This document shows, piece after piece, positions 57,288 through 64,000 of a stretch of 64,000 nucleotides of DNA. The notes under the pieces were generated by a model. That model made no database searches. It worked only from the letters and a program-made list of their open reading frames with translations, and had not been told where the DNA came from. The stretch covers positions 1 through 64,000 of the forward strand of contig PAZC01000060.1 in the NCBI GenBank assembly GCA_002716045.1, read 5' to 3'. The stretch comes from Opitutia bacterium (GTDB taxonomy: Bacteria; Verrucomicrobiota; Verrucomicrobiia; Opitutales; Seribacteraceae). The stretch's first letter is position 1, and each line of letters begins with the position of its first letter. A program made the translations under genes and the position numbers.

Positions 57288-58319
57288 TTAGCTCCATCCA
57301 TGGGCATCGCTAACATCGATCATGGCCTTCAGGATGACGTTCCAAGTATCGGGATTTTCCAAGGTGGCGTTAGGGAACATGCAGCCATCCCAGCAGATGT
57401 GCTCGATGCCACGCGAGGTCGCATCCTTTAGCCAGTAGCCGGAGCATTTCACGATGTCCAGTTTCCCGTTGGGATCGTCGGCCGGACAATGCTTGCCCGT
57501 CTTGTCATGACTGCCTGCGCCATGTACTTGGCCATCGTTCTGCGCTACGTGGAAGTCGATTGTCCAAGGACGCAACTTGTCGGTCATCGTCTCATAGGCT
57601 GCATAAAACTCTTCTTCGGAGTAACCTTCCTGAAGAAGCGCATGCTCAGGGGCATTGTAGCCGAGAGTGTAGAGATAGGTGTGAGCGAGATCAGCCTGAA
57701 AGCCCAATGTTTCAGGCATGCCGACTTCTTCAAGCAGGTCCAACATGTCTTTCCAACTATGCATGCCGGCCCAACATATCTCACCTTCAGCTGCAAGCCG
57801 CTCGCCGTGTCCTTCGGCTATCTGGGCTGCCTCCCTGAAGGTCTTGGCAATTTTCGCGGTATTGGCAGCTTTGTCCTCGCGCCACTTCTCAACGCCAAAT
57901 TCTGCTGAATCTATGCGAATGACCCCCCGCTTGCGGACGCCGTGATCATTGAAAACACCTGCAATGCGACAGGCCATCTTCACGGCATCCAGGAATTTCC
58001 CAGTGGCCTCATCATCTCCCATGGCAGAGTCACCGACCGTACCAGGCCAAACCGGGGCAACCAGAGACCCGACGTCAAAACCTTTACTTTCGATGAGATC
58101 GGCGATGACCTTCAGTTCGTCATCGGAGGCCTCAGGGTTGGTATGAGGGAGAAAAAGAAAGTAATCAATGCCATCGAACTTGCGTCCGTCAACCTCGGCG
58201 GCAGCTGATAAATCTAGCATGCGCTCGAGGCTGATCGGAGGCTCTTGCCCCTCTTCGTCTCCTTTGCCCACGAGCCCGGGCCACATGGCATTATGTAATT
58301 TTGGTGATGGGTTGCTCAT
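57288..58319 (-). CDS. sugar phosphate isomerase/epimerase-like TIM barrel
   Basis: 343 residues with the xylose-isomerase-like barrel. Likely metal ligands are the Glu in [14 protein letters not shown], the Asp/His in [16 protein letters not shown], the His in [20 protein letters not shown] and the Asp in CWDGCMFPN. Family members isomerise or epimerise keto sugars. No sugar kinase or transporter sits beside it. Substrate unknown. Confidence 0.78.
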   Translation of the reverse strand: MSNPSPKLHNAMWPGLVGKGDEEGQEPPISLERMLDLSAAAEVDGRKFDGIDYFLFLPHTNPEASDDELKVIADLIESKGFDVGSLVAPVWPGTVGDSAMGDDEATGKFLDAVKMACRIAGVFNDHGVRKRGVIRIDSAEFGVEKWREDKAANTAKIAKTFREAAQIAEGHGERLAAEGEICWAGMHSWKDMLDLLEEVGMPETLGFQADLAHTYLYTLGYNAPEHALLQEGYSEEEFYAAYETMTDKLRPWTIDFHVAQNDGQVHGAGSHDKTGKHCPADDPNGKLDIVKCSGYWLKDATSRGIEHICWDGCMFPNATLENPDTWNVILKAMIDVSDAHGWS

Positions 58320-58443
58320 CTTTGCTTAGTCCTTTCGGTCAGGGTTCGGAAAATTTTACGGGGTAACATGTGCGCCTAAAAAGGATGCTTCGGGCAAGAA
58401 AAAAAACTTCTTGTCGCTTGCCTTGTGGAGTCAAGGAACTAAT

Positions 58444-58456
58444 GTTTTCTGAAAAC
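58444..58456. other. 13-bp inverted repeat upstream of the thioredoxin gene
   Basis: GTTTTC-T-GAAAAC is a perfect inverted repeat about 30 bases before the start of the thioredoxin-like gene, beside an AT-rich TATTAT that could be a -10 element. It might be an operator. Nearby, CAAGAA (58395-58400) and TTCTTG (58408-58413) form another short hairpin. Both are weak calls. Confidence 0.3.
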
Positions 58457-58486
58457 TTACACTATTATTAATCGTAGCTTAAAACC

Positions 58487-59182
58487 ATGAAAATCATCAT
58501 CACGACCTTTCTGGCTCTTTCCATAGCCTGCCTTCTTCAAGCTCGCACCTGGACAAGCACTGCAGGAACTACAGTGGAAGGAGAGTTGACCAATTTCGCC
58601 AATAGCACTGCATTCATCATGACCTCGGATGGCCGTCAGCTTCCAGTCCAACTTCAATTGCTTAGCCCCGCAGACCAAGAGTACATCAAGGAATGGTACG
58701 TGGCCAAAAAGGAAGGCAGAACCTTACCGCAATCCGGAGGAGGAGGAGGAAAACTGAGCGAAGGCTTGGCTGAGATACTTCCTGAAAAGCTGCTGGACTC
58801 CAAAGGCGAAGAAGTTTCGCGTAACGAACTAGCCGGCAAGACCGTGGGTTTCTACTTTTCGGCTCACTGGTGCCCTCCTTGCCGAGCTTTCACTCCACGG
58901 TTGGTTGATTTTCGTGACACCAACAAAAAGGATTTCGAGGTTGTTTTCGTTAGCTCGGACAGAAATCCCGCCGCTCAAATGGGATATATGAAAGAAGCAA
59001 AGATGAAATGGCTCACTATGAAACATCGCTCGAAGGAAGCCAATGCGCTTGCCAAGAAATATGGAGTGAGTGGCATACCCGCTCTAATCATCGTCTCACC
59101 GGATGGCGAGACCATCACCAAGAATGGTCGCGGCGACGTTTCATCCAACCCGAAGGGTGCTCTCGCCTCTTGGCAAAAGTAA
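58487..59182 (+). CDS. SHD1-like/thioredoxin fusion, secreted
   Basis: 231 residues. Signal peptide about 1-20. An SHD1-like module (about 20-65: RTWTSTAGTTVEGELTNFAN and LQLLSPADQEYIKEW). A Gly/Ser linker (residues 77-87) joins it to a thioredoxin-like domain (90-231) with the redox motif WCPPC in FSAHWCPPCRAFTP and the cis-Pro in GVSGIPALIIV. It resembles nucleoredoxin/tryparedoxin-type thioredoxins (TlpA-like). Probably a periplasmic thiol-disulfide protein. The SHD1-Trx arrangement is typical of Planctomycetes/Verrucomicrobia. Confidence 0.85.
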   Translation: MKIIITTFLALSIACLLQARTWTSTAGTTVEGELTNFANSTAFIMTSDGRQLPVQLQLLSPADQEYIKEWYVAKKEGRTLPQSGGGGGKLSEGLAEILPEKLLDSKGEEVSRNELAGKTVGFYFSAHWCPPCRAFTPRLVDFRDTNKKDFEVVFVSSDRNPAAQMGYMKEAKMKWLTMKHRSKEANALAKKYGVSGIPALIIVSPDGETITKNGRGDVSSNPKGALASWQK

Positions 59183-59196
59183 AAGCACTCAGAATA

Positions 59197-59215
59197 GTCA
59201 GGGGAAGGTCCTGAC
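59197..59215. terminator. hairpin between convergent genes
   Basis: GTCAGG (59197-59202) pairs with CCTGAC (59210-59215) over a 7-base loop in the 44-base gap between the thioredoxin gene and the convergent SHD1-like gene. No T-run directly abuts it, so it may be a weak bidirectional terminator. Confidence 0.4.
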
Positions 59216-59226
59216 CTCAAAAAGGC

Positions 59227-60387
59227 TTAACGTATCTCGATCTCGAGGCGGCGACCACGGTCAATTTCACCGCCGTTCCTGCTATCCCCGTAGATGAAGT
59301 GGTAATCTTGAAAAGGAAATACTCCGGTATAATGGGCCAACCTGAAACGCAGGTCTCGGAAGCTTCTGGAGGCCAAGGTCACCTTGCGTTTGCCAAACAG
59401 TTTGCCGTGTAATTCGGCTTGCTGTATTTCTCTGGGATAAATGCCTTTCTTCTGGAGATCCGCCCATTTCTCCAAGTAAGGCAAATCAACGGCTTGCCGC
59501 GCATTGGCGGGAATAGCCGAAATCGTGGTGTCATCAACAATGGGAGTCCAGTCAGGCGCTTTCCACTCGTCCTTAATTTCGAAGAAAGATGGGACAGTCA
59601 CGCTCAAAGCCATTACACTGGGATGATCAATTTGCCTTGGGTCCAGGGGCTCTCCTGTCACGGAAAGTTGGTTCGATGATAATTCAAATCCCATTTTCAG
59701 CTTCACTCCATCGCCATGATCGGCGATCAACTCGAGGCGGCGAAAACCCGAAGCTGAAGGCGGAGCTGAAGGGGTCTCGAAGGACTTCACTTTTCGAAGC
59801 TTGTAGTGGCGCTCCGCATAATCACGATAGTAAGCATGCGGCCAACCGAGCTTCGGGTCCTGCTTTGTATAATATCCCATGCGAAAGGAAACACGCAGCG
59901 GTTTTCCTATCACCTTGCCATCTGAATCCTTAAGAAAGATAAATACGCGCCCGCTGCCATGTACCGCGATGTCGAAGTTTCTGTTTTCGGCAACGGCATA
60001 GTAGCGAGCCCATTCTCCTTCGCCAATAGTTGGCAAGAGGATCTTTCCGCCAACGTTTTGTACAGCGTTATCAGGTTTGACATCAACGGGGGGCTTGGCG
60101 GGATTTCCAGGATCAGGCTTAACAAAGGGATTATTGCCATTAGGCGCAGGTGGGGGCTCTTCGCCGCCCAATTTCTTCGCCAAGGCTTGTGATTCAGGGG
60201 TTAACTTGGCCAACGGATAGGCGAATATTCGCCCGCCCATATTGATCGTTACAGTTTTGTCATCACTCTTGATATAACGGGCTTTGATGGTCTGGCCATC
60301 TACGTTGGTCCAATCGTAAATCGTATTATCCGCGTAAGAGTAAGCGGCGAAAAGCAAAGAGAGAAGAAAGGATTGCAGGAATTTCAT
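59227..60387 (-). CDS. secreted protein with N-terminal SHD1-like domain
   Basis: 386 residues. Signal peptide about 1-19. An SHD1-like module (about 22-72: IYDWTNVDGQTIKARYIKSD and IFAYPLAKLTPESQALAKKL) is followed by a Pro-rich linker (76-105). A larger domain of unknown family runs from 110 to 386; it is rich in beta-strand and aromatic residues. No catalytic motif recognised. Its SHD1 module is like that of the convergent thioredoxin protein, suggesting a shared location or partner. Confidence 0.7.
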   Translation of the reverse strand: MKFLQSFLLSLLFAAYSYADNTIYDWTNVDGQTIKARYIKSDDKTVTINMGGRIFAYPLAKLTPESQALAKKLGGEEPPPAPNGNNPFVKPDPGNPAKPPVDVKPDNAVQNVGGKILLPTIGEGEWARYYAVAENRNFDIAVHGSGRVFIFLKDSDGKVIGKPLRVSFRMGYYTKQDPKLGWPHAYYRDYAERHYKLRKVKSFETPSAPPSASGFRRLELIADHGDGVKLKMGFELSSNQLSVTGEPLDPRQIDHPSVMALSVTVPSFFEIKDEWKAPDWTPIVDDTTISAIPANARQAVDLPYLEKWADLQKKGIYPREIQQAELHGKLFGKRKVTLASRSFRDLRFRLAHYTGVFPFQDYHFIYGDSRNGGEIDRGRRLEIEIR

Positions 60388-60428
60388 GGCTTTATCTAAT
60401 TAAATATTCTGGGGGAAAGATCTTAATT

Positions 60429-61499
60429 TCAAGCCTGCGCTTCAGGGTAGCTGCCCAGGCATTTCACAAAGGGGCAAGTGTATTCCAACTCCTTCAAGGC
60501 CTCGCTAACCAAAGAGTCCTCACAGTGCCCCATGACATCTACGAAGAAATAGTAGTCCCATGCTTTCCGGCGGCTGGGGCGAGACTCTATTTTGCTCAGA
60601 TTCAGCTCCCGCTTGCTGAAAGGAGCCAGCGCTTCCTGCAAGGCTCCGGTTCGGTCGTTAACGGACAAGACCACACTCGTCTTGTAATTAACTTTCTCTC
60701 GGCGGGCTGGAGCTTTGGCTCCGATCACCAAAAATCGGGTAACGTTTTCCTTCTTGTCCTGTATTGCCTCGACCGCCACAGGCAAGCCTCTCATCTCGGC
60801 AGCCAAATTACTGGCAATCGCTGCCGCGTTGTCCTCCTCTTTGGCCCGATCAACCGCCGAGGAAGTACTTGCCACGGAAATGAGTTGAGCGTCAGGCAGA
60901 TTTCGACGCAACCATTCACGGCATTGCCCCAAGGCTTGGTTTTTGGAGAGAACGGTTTCAATCTCATTCAAATCGTGCCGTGAAATCAGGCAGTGAGAAA
61001 TATTCAGGTAAACTTGAGCAATAACCGTCAGGTCGGTTTCAACTAGCATGTCGAGGGAACGAAACACTGCCCCTTCGGTTGAGTTTTCAATCGGCACGAC
61101 ACCATAGTCACAATCGCCTCGCTCGACTTCTTCGAATACCTCGCATATGGTTTTGAGGGGCTTGTAGTCCAAACTATTCCCGAAATTTTTTATTGCAGCC
61201 TGATGCGTATAAGTCGCCTCAGGTCCGAGATAACCTATTATGAGTTTTTTTTCCAAGGCGATCGAGGCAGAAATAATCTCACGATAAATAGCTCTTAGCG
61301 AACTGTCTCCCAAAGGGCCTTCACCATGCTCGCACAGCTTGGTTAAAACCTCCTCTTCGCGAGCAGGGACATAGAGCGGTTCATCCTGTTCGTTCTTTAA
61401 TTTTCCGATCTCAGCAGCCAAGCGAACACGCTCGTGGAGGCGGTCGACAATCTCTCGATCCACCTCGTCAATCTTTCCTCGAAGATGCTCCATATCCAT
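60429..61499 (-). CDS. pheA: bifunctional chorismate mutase/prephenate dehydratase
   Basis: 356 residues. The AroQ chorismate mutase helix bundle (1-88) starts MDMEHLRGKIDEVDREIVDR. The prephenate dehydratase domain (about 92-270) has LGPEATYTHQAA, GVVPIENSTEGAVFRSLDML, and NVTRFLVIG. The ACT regulatory domain (about 278-355) has RTGALQEALAPFSKRELNLS and KIESRPSRRKAWDYYFFVD. It makes phenylpyruvate for phenylalanine and is normally feedback-inhibited through the ACT domain. Divergent from ilvD. Confidence 0.95.
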   Translation of the reverse strand: MDMEHLRGKIDEVDREIVDRLHERVRLAAEIGKLKNEQDEPLYVPAREEEVLTKLCEHGEGPLGDSSLRAIYREIISASIALEKKLIIGYLGPEATYTHQAAIKNFGNSLDYKPLKTICEVFEEVERGDCDYGVVPIENSTEGAVFRSLDMLVETDLTVIAQVYLNISHCLISRHDLNEIETVLSKNQALGQCREWLRRNLPDAQLISVASTSSAVDRAKEEDNAAAIASNLAAEMRGLPVAVEAIQDKKENVTRFLVIGAKAPARREKVNYKTSVVLSVNDRTGALQEALAPFSKRELNLSKIESRPSRRKAWDYYFFVDVMGHCEDSLVSEALKELEYTCPFVKCLGSYPEAQA

Positions 61500-61585
61500 G
61501 GCTAAATCGAAAAACAGGGTTGCACCTCAGCTCAGTTAAAGCTTTTTGAGGCTCTTTTGGAAAGCATTCAACCATAGATATAAGG

Positions 61586-63292
61586 ATGCCAGAAGCAATG
61601 AAAACTTCGGACTCTCGCCCTTTCTCGTCCATCATAGTGGACGGCAGTGACCGTGCACCCAATCGTTCCATGCTCCGTGCAGTCGGATTCGAGGATGAAG
61701 ATTTTGAAAAACCACAAGTAGCGGTCTGCTCCGCCTGGAGCATGGTCACGCCCTGCAACGCGCATTTGGACGAACTAGGGAAAATGGCTGTTGCCGGCGT
61801 CGACGCAGCGGGAGGCAAAGCGATCCCCTTTGGCACCATTACAGTCTCAGATGGAATAAGCATGGGGACTCAGGGCATGAGGTATTCTTTGGTTTCCCGT
61901 GAAGTGATAGCGGATTCCATCGAGACAGTTGTGGGAGCGGAAGGCATGGATGGACTGGTCGTCATTGGCGGATGCGACAAGAACATGCCAGCCAGTTTAA
62001 TGGCGCTGGCCCGCCTCAATCGCCCTGGAATATTTGTCTACGGCGGCACCATATTACCAGGTATTCACAAGGAGAAACCTGTCGATATCGTATCAGTTTT
62101 CGAGGCCGTCGGACAATATGCTGGAGGAAAGATCGACGAGCAGGAACTCAAGGACATAGAATCTTGCGCAATCCCCGGGCACGGGTCCTGCGGAGGAATG
62201 TATACGGCCAACACTATGTCCTCCGCAATCGAGGCACTCGGGATGAGCTTGCCCGACAGTTCTGCTCAACTTGCTGTCTCAGACGAAAAGAGACTTGATT
62301 CCGAAGCGGCTGGGGCAGCTGTTGTGAAGCTCATGGAGAGCAACCTGAAACCTCGAGACATCATGACAAGGGAGGCCTTCGAGAATGCCATCACAGTGGT
62401 AATCACTTTGGGCGGCTCCACGAATGCAGTGCTTCATCTACTTGCCATGGCCCACGCCGCCAACGTGCCACTTGAACTCGATGACTTCACGGAAATCGGG
62501 AAACGTGTACCGCTTCTTTGCGATCTCAAGCCTAGCGGCAAATACAACATGTCTCATTTCGTTCGAATTGGCGGACTAAGCCCTCTTCTCAAGACCTTGC
62601 TTGACGAAGGCCTCCTGCACGGCGACTGCCTGACTGTGACGGGCAAGACAGTACGGGAAAACGTAACTGGCTCAACCCCTTATGCCCCCTACCCCGATGG
62701 TCAAGATCTCGTTCGCCCCTTCAATGATCCGATCAAGGCGGACAGCCACCTGCGCATTCTCTATGGCAACTTGGCCAAGGATGGAGCTGTGGCCAAAATA
62801 ACAGGCAAGGAAGGTCTCCGGTTCAGTGGCAAAGCCATTGTATTTGAATCAGAGGAGGATTCCCTTCAGGGCATACTCAAGGGTGAAGTCCAGGCTGGCC
62901 ATGTCGTAGTTATTCGCAATGAAGGCCCCGTGGGAGGCCCAGGCATGAGGGAGATGCTCTCGCCCACAGGTGCAATCATGGGCAAAGGCTTGGGAGAAGA
63001 GGTGGCATTAATAACAGACGGGAGATTCTCTGGTGGAAGTCATGGTTTCGTGGTAGGACACGTGACGCCTGAGGCAGCAGTTGGAGGTCCCATCGGCATA
63101 ATCCGCAATGGCGATCCAATCACCATAGATGCTGAAAAGAATGAGTTGAATCTGGAGCTTGACGAACAAGAACTTGAAGCTCGCTTCAGGGCATGGTCTC
63201 CACCGGAGCCAAAGGAAACTCGTGGCGTCCTCGCCAAATACGCCAAGCTAGTCACTTCCGCTTCCTTGGGCGCCGTAACAGATGACTTTTGA
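61586..63292 (+). CDS. ilvD: dihydroxy-acid dehydratase
   Basis: 568 residues, normal length (a second ATG at 61598 is also a possible start). The iron-sulfur cysteines are in [16 protein letters not shown] and [15 protein letters not shown]-terminal motifs [20 protein letters not shown] and [20 protein letters not shown] are diagnostic. It dehydrates dihydroxy acids in valine, isoleucine and leucine synthesis. Sugar-acid dehydratases of the same family differ, and this has the IlvD features. Seven bases before pgi. Confidence 0.94.
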   Translation: MPEAMKTSDSRPFSSIIVDGSDRAPNRSMLRAVGFEDEDFEKPQVAVCSAWSMVTPCNAHLDELGKMAVAGVDAAGGKAIPFGTITVSDGISMGTQGMRYSLVSREVIADSIETVVGAEGMDGLVVIGGCDKNMPASLMALARLNRPGIFVYGGTILPGIHKEKPVDIVSVFEAVGQYAGGKIDEQELKDIESCAIPGHGSCGGMYTANTMSSAIEALGMSLPDSSAQLAVSDEKRLDSEAAGAAVVKLMESNLKPRDIMTREAFENAITVVITLGGSTNAVLHLLAMAHAANVPLELDDFTEIGKRVPLLCDLKPSGKYNMSHFVRIGGLSPLLKTLLDEGLLHGDCLTVTGKTVRENVTGSTPYAPYPDGQDLVRPFNDPIKADSHLRILYGNLAKDGAVAKITGKEGLRFSGKAIVFESEEDSLQGILKGEVQAGHVVVIRNEGPVGGPGMREMLSPTGAIMGKGLGEEVALITDGRFSGGSHGFVVGHVTPEAAVGGPIGIIRNGDPITIDAEKNELNLELDEQELEARFRAWSPPEPKETRGVLAKYAKLVTSASLGAVTDDF

Positions 63293-63298
63293 ATTCCA

Positions 63299-64000
63299 AT
63301 GAAGACAAACCATTATCTCACCTCTCCAGAAATCAAGTTTTCGGCCGACTTCTCATATGTCGACTTCCCTGAGGGGTTCCTCGAATCGATGCAAGACAAG
63401 GTTAGTAATGCCATCGCTGCCATGGAGGCACTTGAAAATGGTGCCATTGCAAACCCAGACGAAGGACGGATGGTTGGTCATTATTGGCTACGAGCGCCCG
63501 AGTTGGCTCCTGACGATAAACTGACGGAGGAGATCGTTGCCGTTCAGTCAAGGGTTATGGATCTAGCCGACAAAGTTCATCGAGGTGAACTGCAGGCTCC
63601 CGCAGGCCCTTTCACCGACCTGCTCGTAATAGGAATAGGCGGTTCGGCTCTTGGACCACAATTTGTTAGTCGTGCACTTGGTCATCCGAATCATGACAAA
63701 CTATCAAGCCATTTCTTTGATAACACTGACCCTGATGGCATAGACCTCACGCTTGCTCATCTTGGGAATCGACTGAAAACAACTCTGGCGATTGTTATCT
63801 CTAAGTCCGGCGGCACACCTGAAACGCGCAATGGCATGATGGAGGCCGAAGCAGCTTTTGCCAAACAAGGCCTCGATTTCGCCAAGCAGGCAATCGCCAT
63901 CACGGGAGATGGCAGCAAACTACATGCCCATGCGACCTCATGCGGTTGGCTCGACTTTCTCCCCATGTGGGATTGGATCGGAGGCCGTACCAGTGAAACC
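63299..64000 (+). CDS. pgi: glucose-6-phosphate isomerase (5' part only)
   Basis: The window ends inside the gene, after 234 codons with no stop. The ATG at 63299 follows the ilvD stop by 6 bases. VIGIGGSALGPQFVS binds the phosphate, SKSGGTPETRNGM is the Pgi signature region, and GGRTSET near the window edge is the next motif. It interconverts glucose- and fructose-6-phosphate. Likely co-transcribed with ilvD. Confidence 0.95.
   Translation, partial: MKTNHYLTSPEIKFSADFSYVDFPEGFLESMQDKVSNAIAAMEALENGAIANPDEGRMVGHYWLRAPELAPDDKLTEEIVAVQSRVMDLADKVHRGELQAPAGPFTDLLVIGIGGSALGPQFVSRALGHPNHDKLSSHFFDNTDPDGIDLTLAHLGNRLKTTLAIVISKSGGTPETRNGMMEAEAAFAKQGLDFAKQAIAITGDGSKLHAHATSCGWLDFLPMWDWIGGRTSET

Noticed and set aside
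1-64000. CRISPR array, insertion sequence or prophage
   Set aside because: No regular repeat-spacer pattern, transposase, or phage structural operon is present. The phage-like GSGY strands lie inside flgK and flgL.

Overview
The window is one chromosomal segment of a flagellated Gram-negative bacterium with mid-range GC content. It has no phage genes, IS elements or CRISPR arrays. The combination of LL-diaminopimelate aminotransferase (DapL), small Sla1-homology-1 (SHD1)-like domain proteins, an EF-hand/Gly-Arg-rich secreted protein and a CsrA/FliW-type flagellar locus points to the PVC superphylum. Verrucomicrobiota (Opitutia/Puniceicoccales-like) is the most likely placement; this is an inference from gene content, not a phylogeny.

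Layout. 1-6.7 kb: tRNA-Gly(CCC), a Cdd1/HhH protein, a small membrane protein, a Lon-N-domain protein, a NupC-type nucleoside transporter, an SDR, dapL and a two-gene ABC-2 transporter. 6.9-40.2 kb: one very large flagellar locus of 38 genes, all on the minus strand, read from flgB down to csrA. Its order is flgB-flgC-fliE-fliF-fliG-fliH-fliI-fliJ-(motE-like)-fliK-flgD-flgE-fliL-fliM-fliN-fliO-fliP-fliQ-fliR-flhB-flhA-flhF-(118-aa membrane protein)-fliA-motA-motB-(81-aa protein)-flgF-flgG-flgA-flgH-flgI-flgJ-flgN-flgK-flgL-fliW-csrA. It encodes rod, hook, P and L rings, MS and C rings, export gate and ATPase, stator, sigma-28 and the FliW/CsrA switch. Flagellin, FliD, FliS, FlgM, FlhG and chemotaxis genes are not here. 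40.4-48.1 kb: an orphan PAS histidine kinase divergent from flgB, a putative membrane metallopeptidase, a HAD-like protein, an EF-hand protein, and a tightly overlapping operon (ketoacyl synthase, nitroreductase, universal-stress protein, ion transporter). 48.1-55.7 kb: a catabolic operon whose enzymes fit non-phosphorylative oxidation of a 6-deoxy sugar acid such as L-fuconate to pyruvate and L-lactate. 55.7-64 kb: a small membrane protein, an epimerase, a sugar isomerase, two SHD1-like proteins, pheA, ilvD and the start of pgi.

How it works together. Two near-perfect sigma-54 (-24/-12) promoters sit in the flagellar locus, one before flgB and one before flgF. Each is so close to its start codon that the mRNAs should be leaderless or nearly so. 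The orphan NtrB-like kinase next to flgB is a plausible input. FliA would take over for late genes elsewhere, and FliW/CsrA would tune flagellin translation.

The most unusual observation is in the hook-filament junction proteins. FlgK (1022 aa) and FlgL (930 aa) are about twice normal size. Both carry the same kind of insert: four short aromatic repeats resembling chitin-binding CBM5/12 modules, a homologous block of about 110 residues, and Gly-Ser-Gly-Tyr strands. This suggests the junction is decorated with a shared surface-exposed, perhaps glycan-binding, module.
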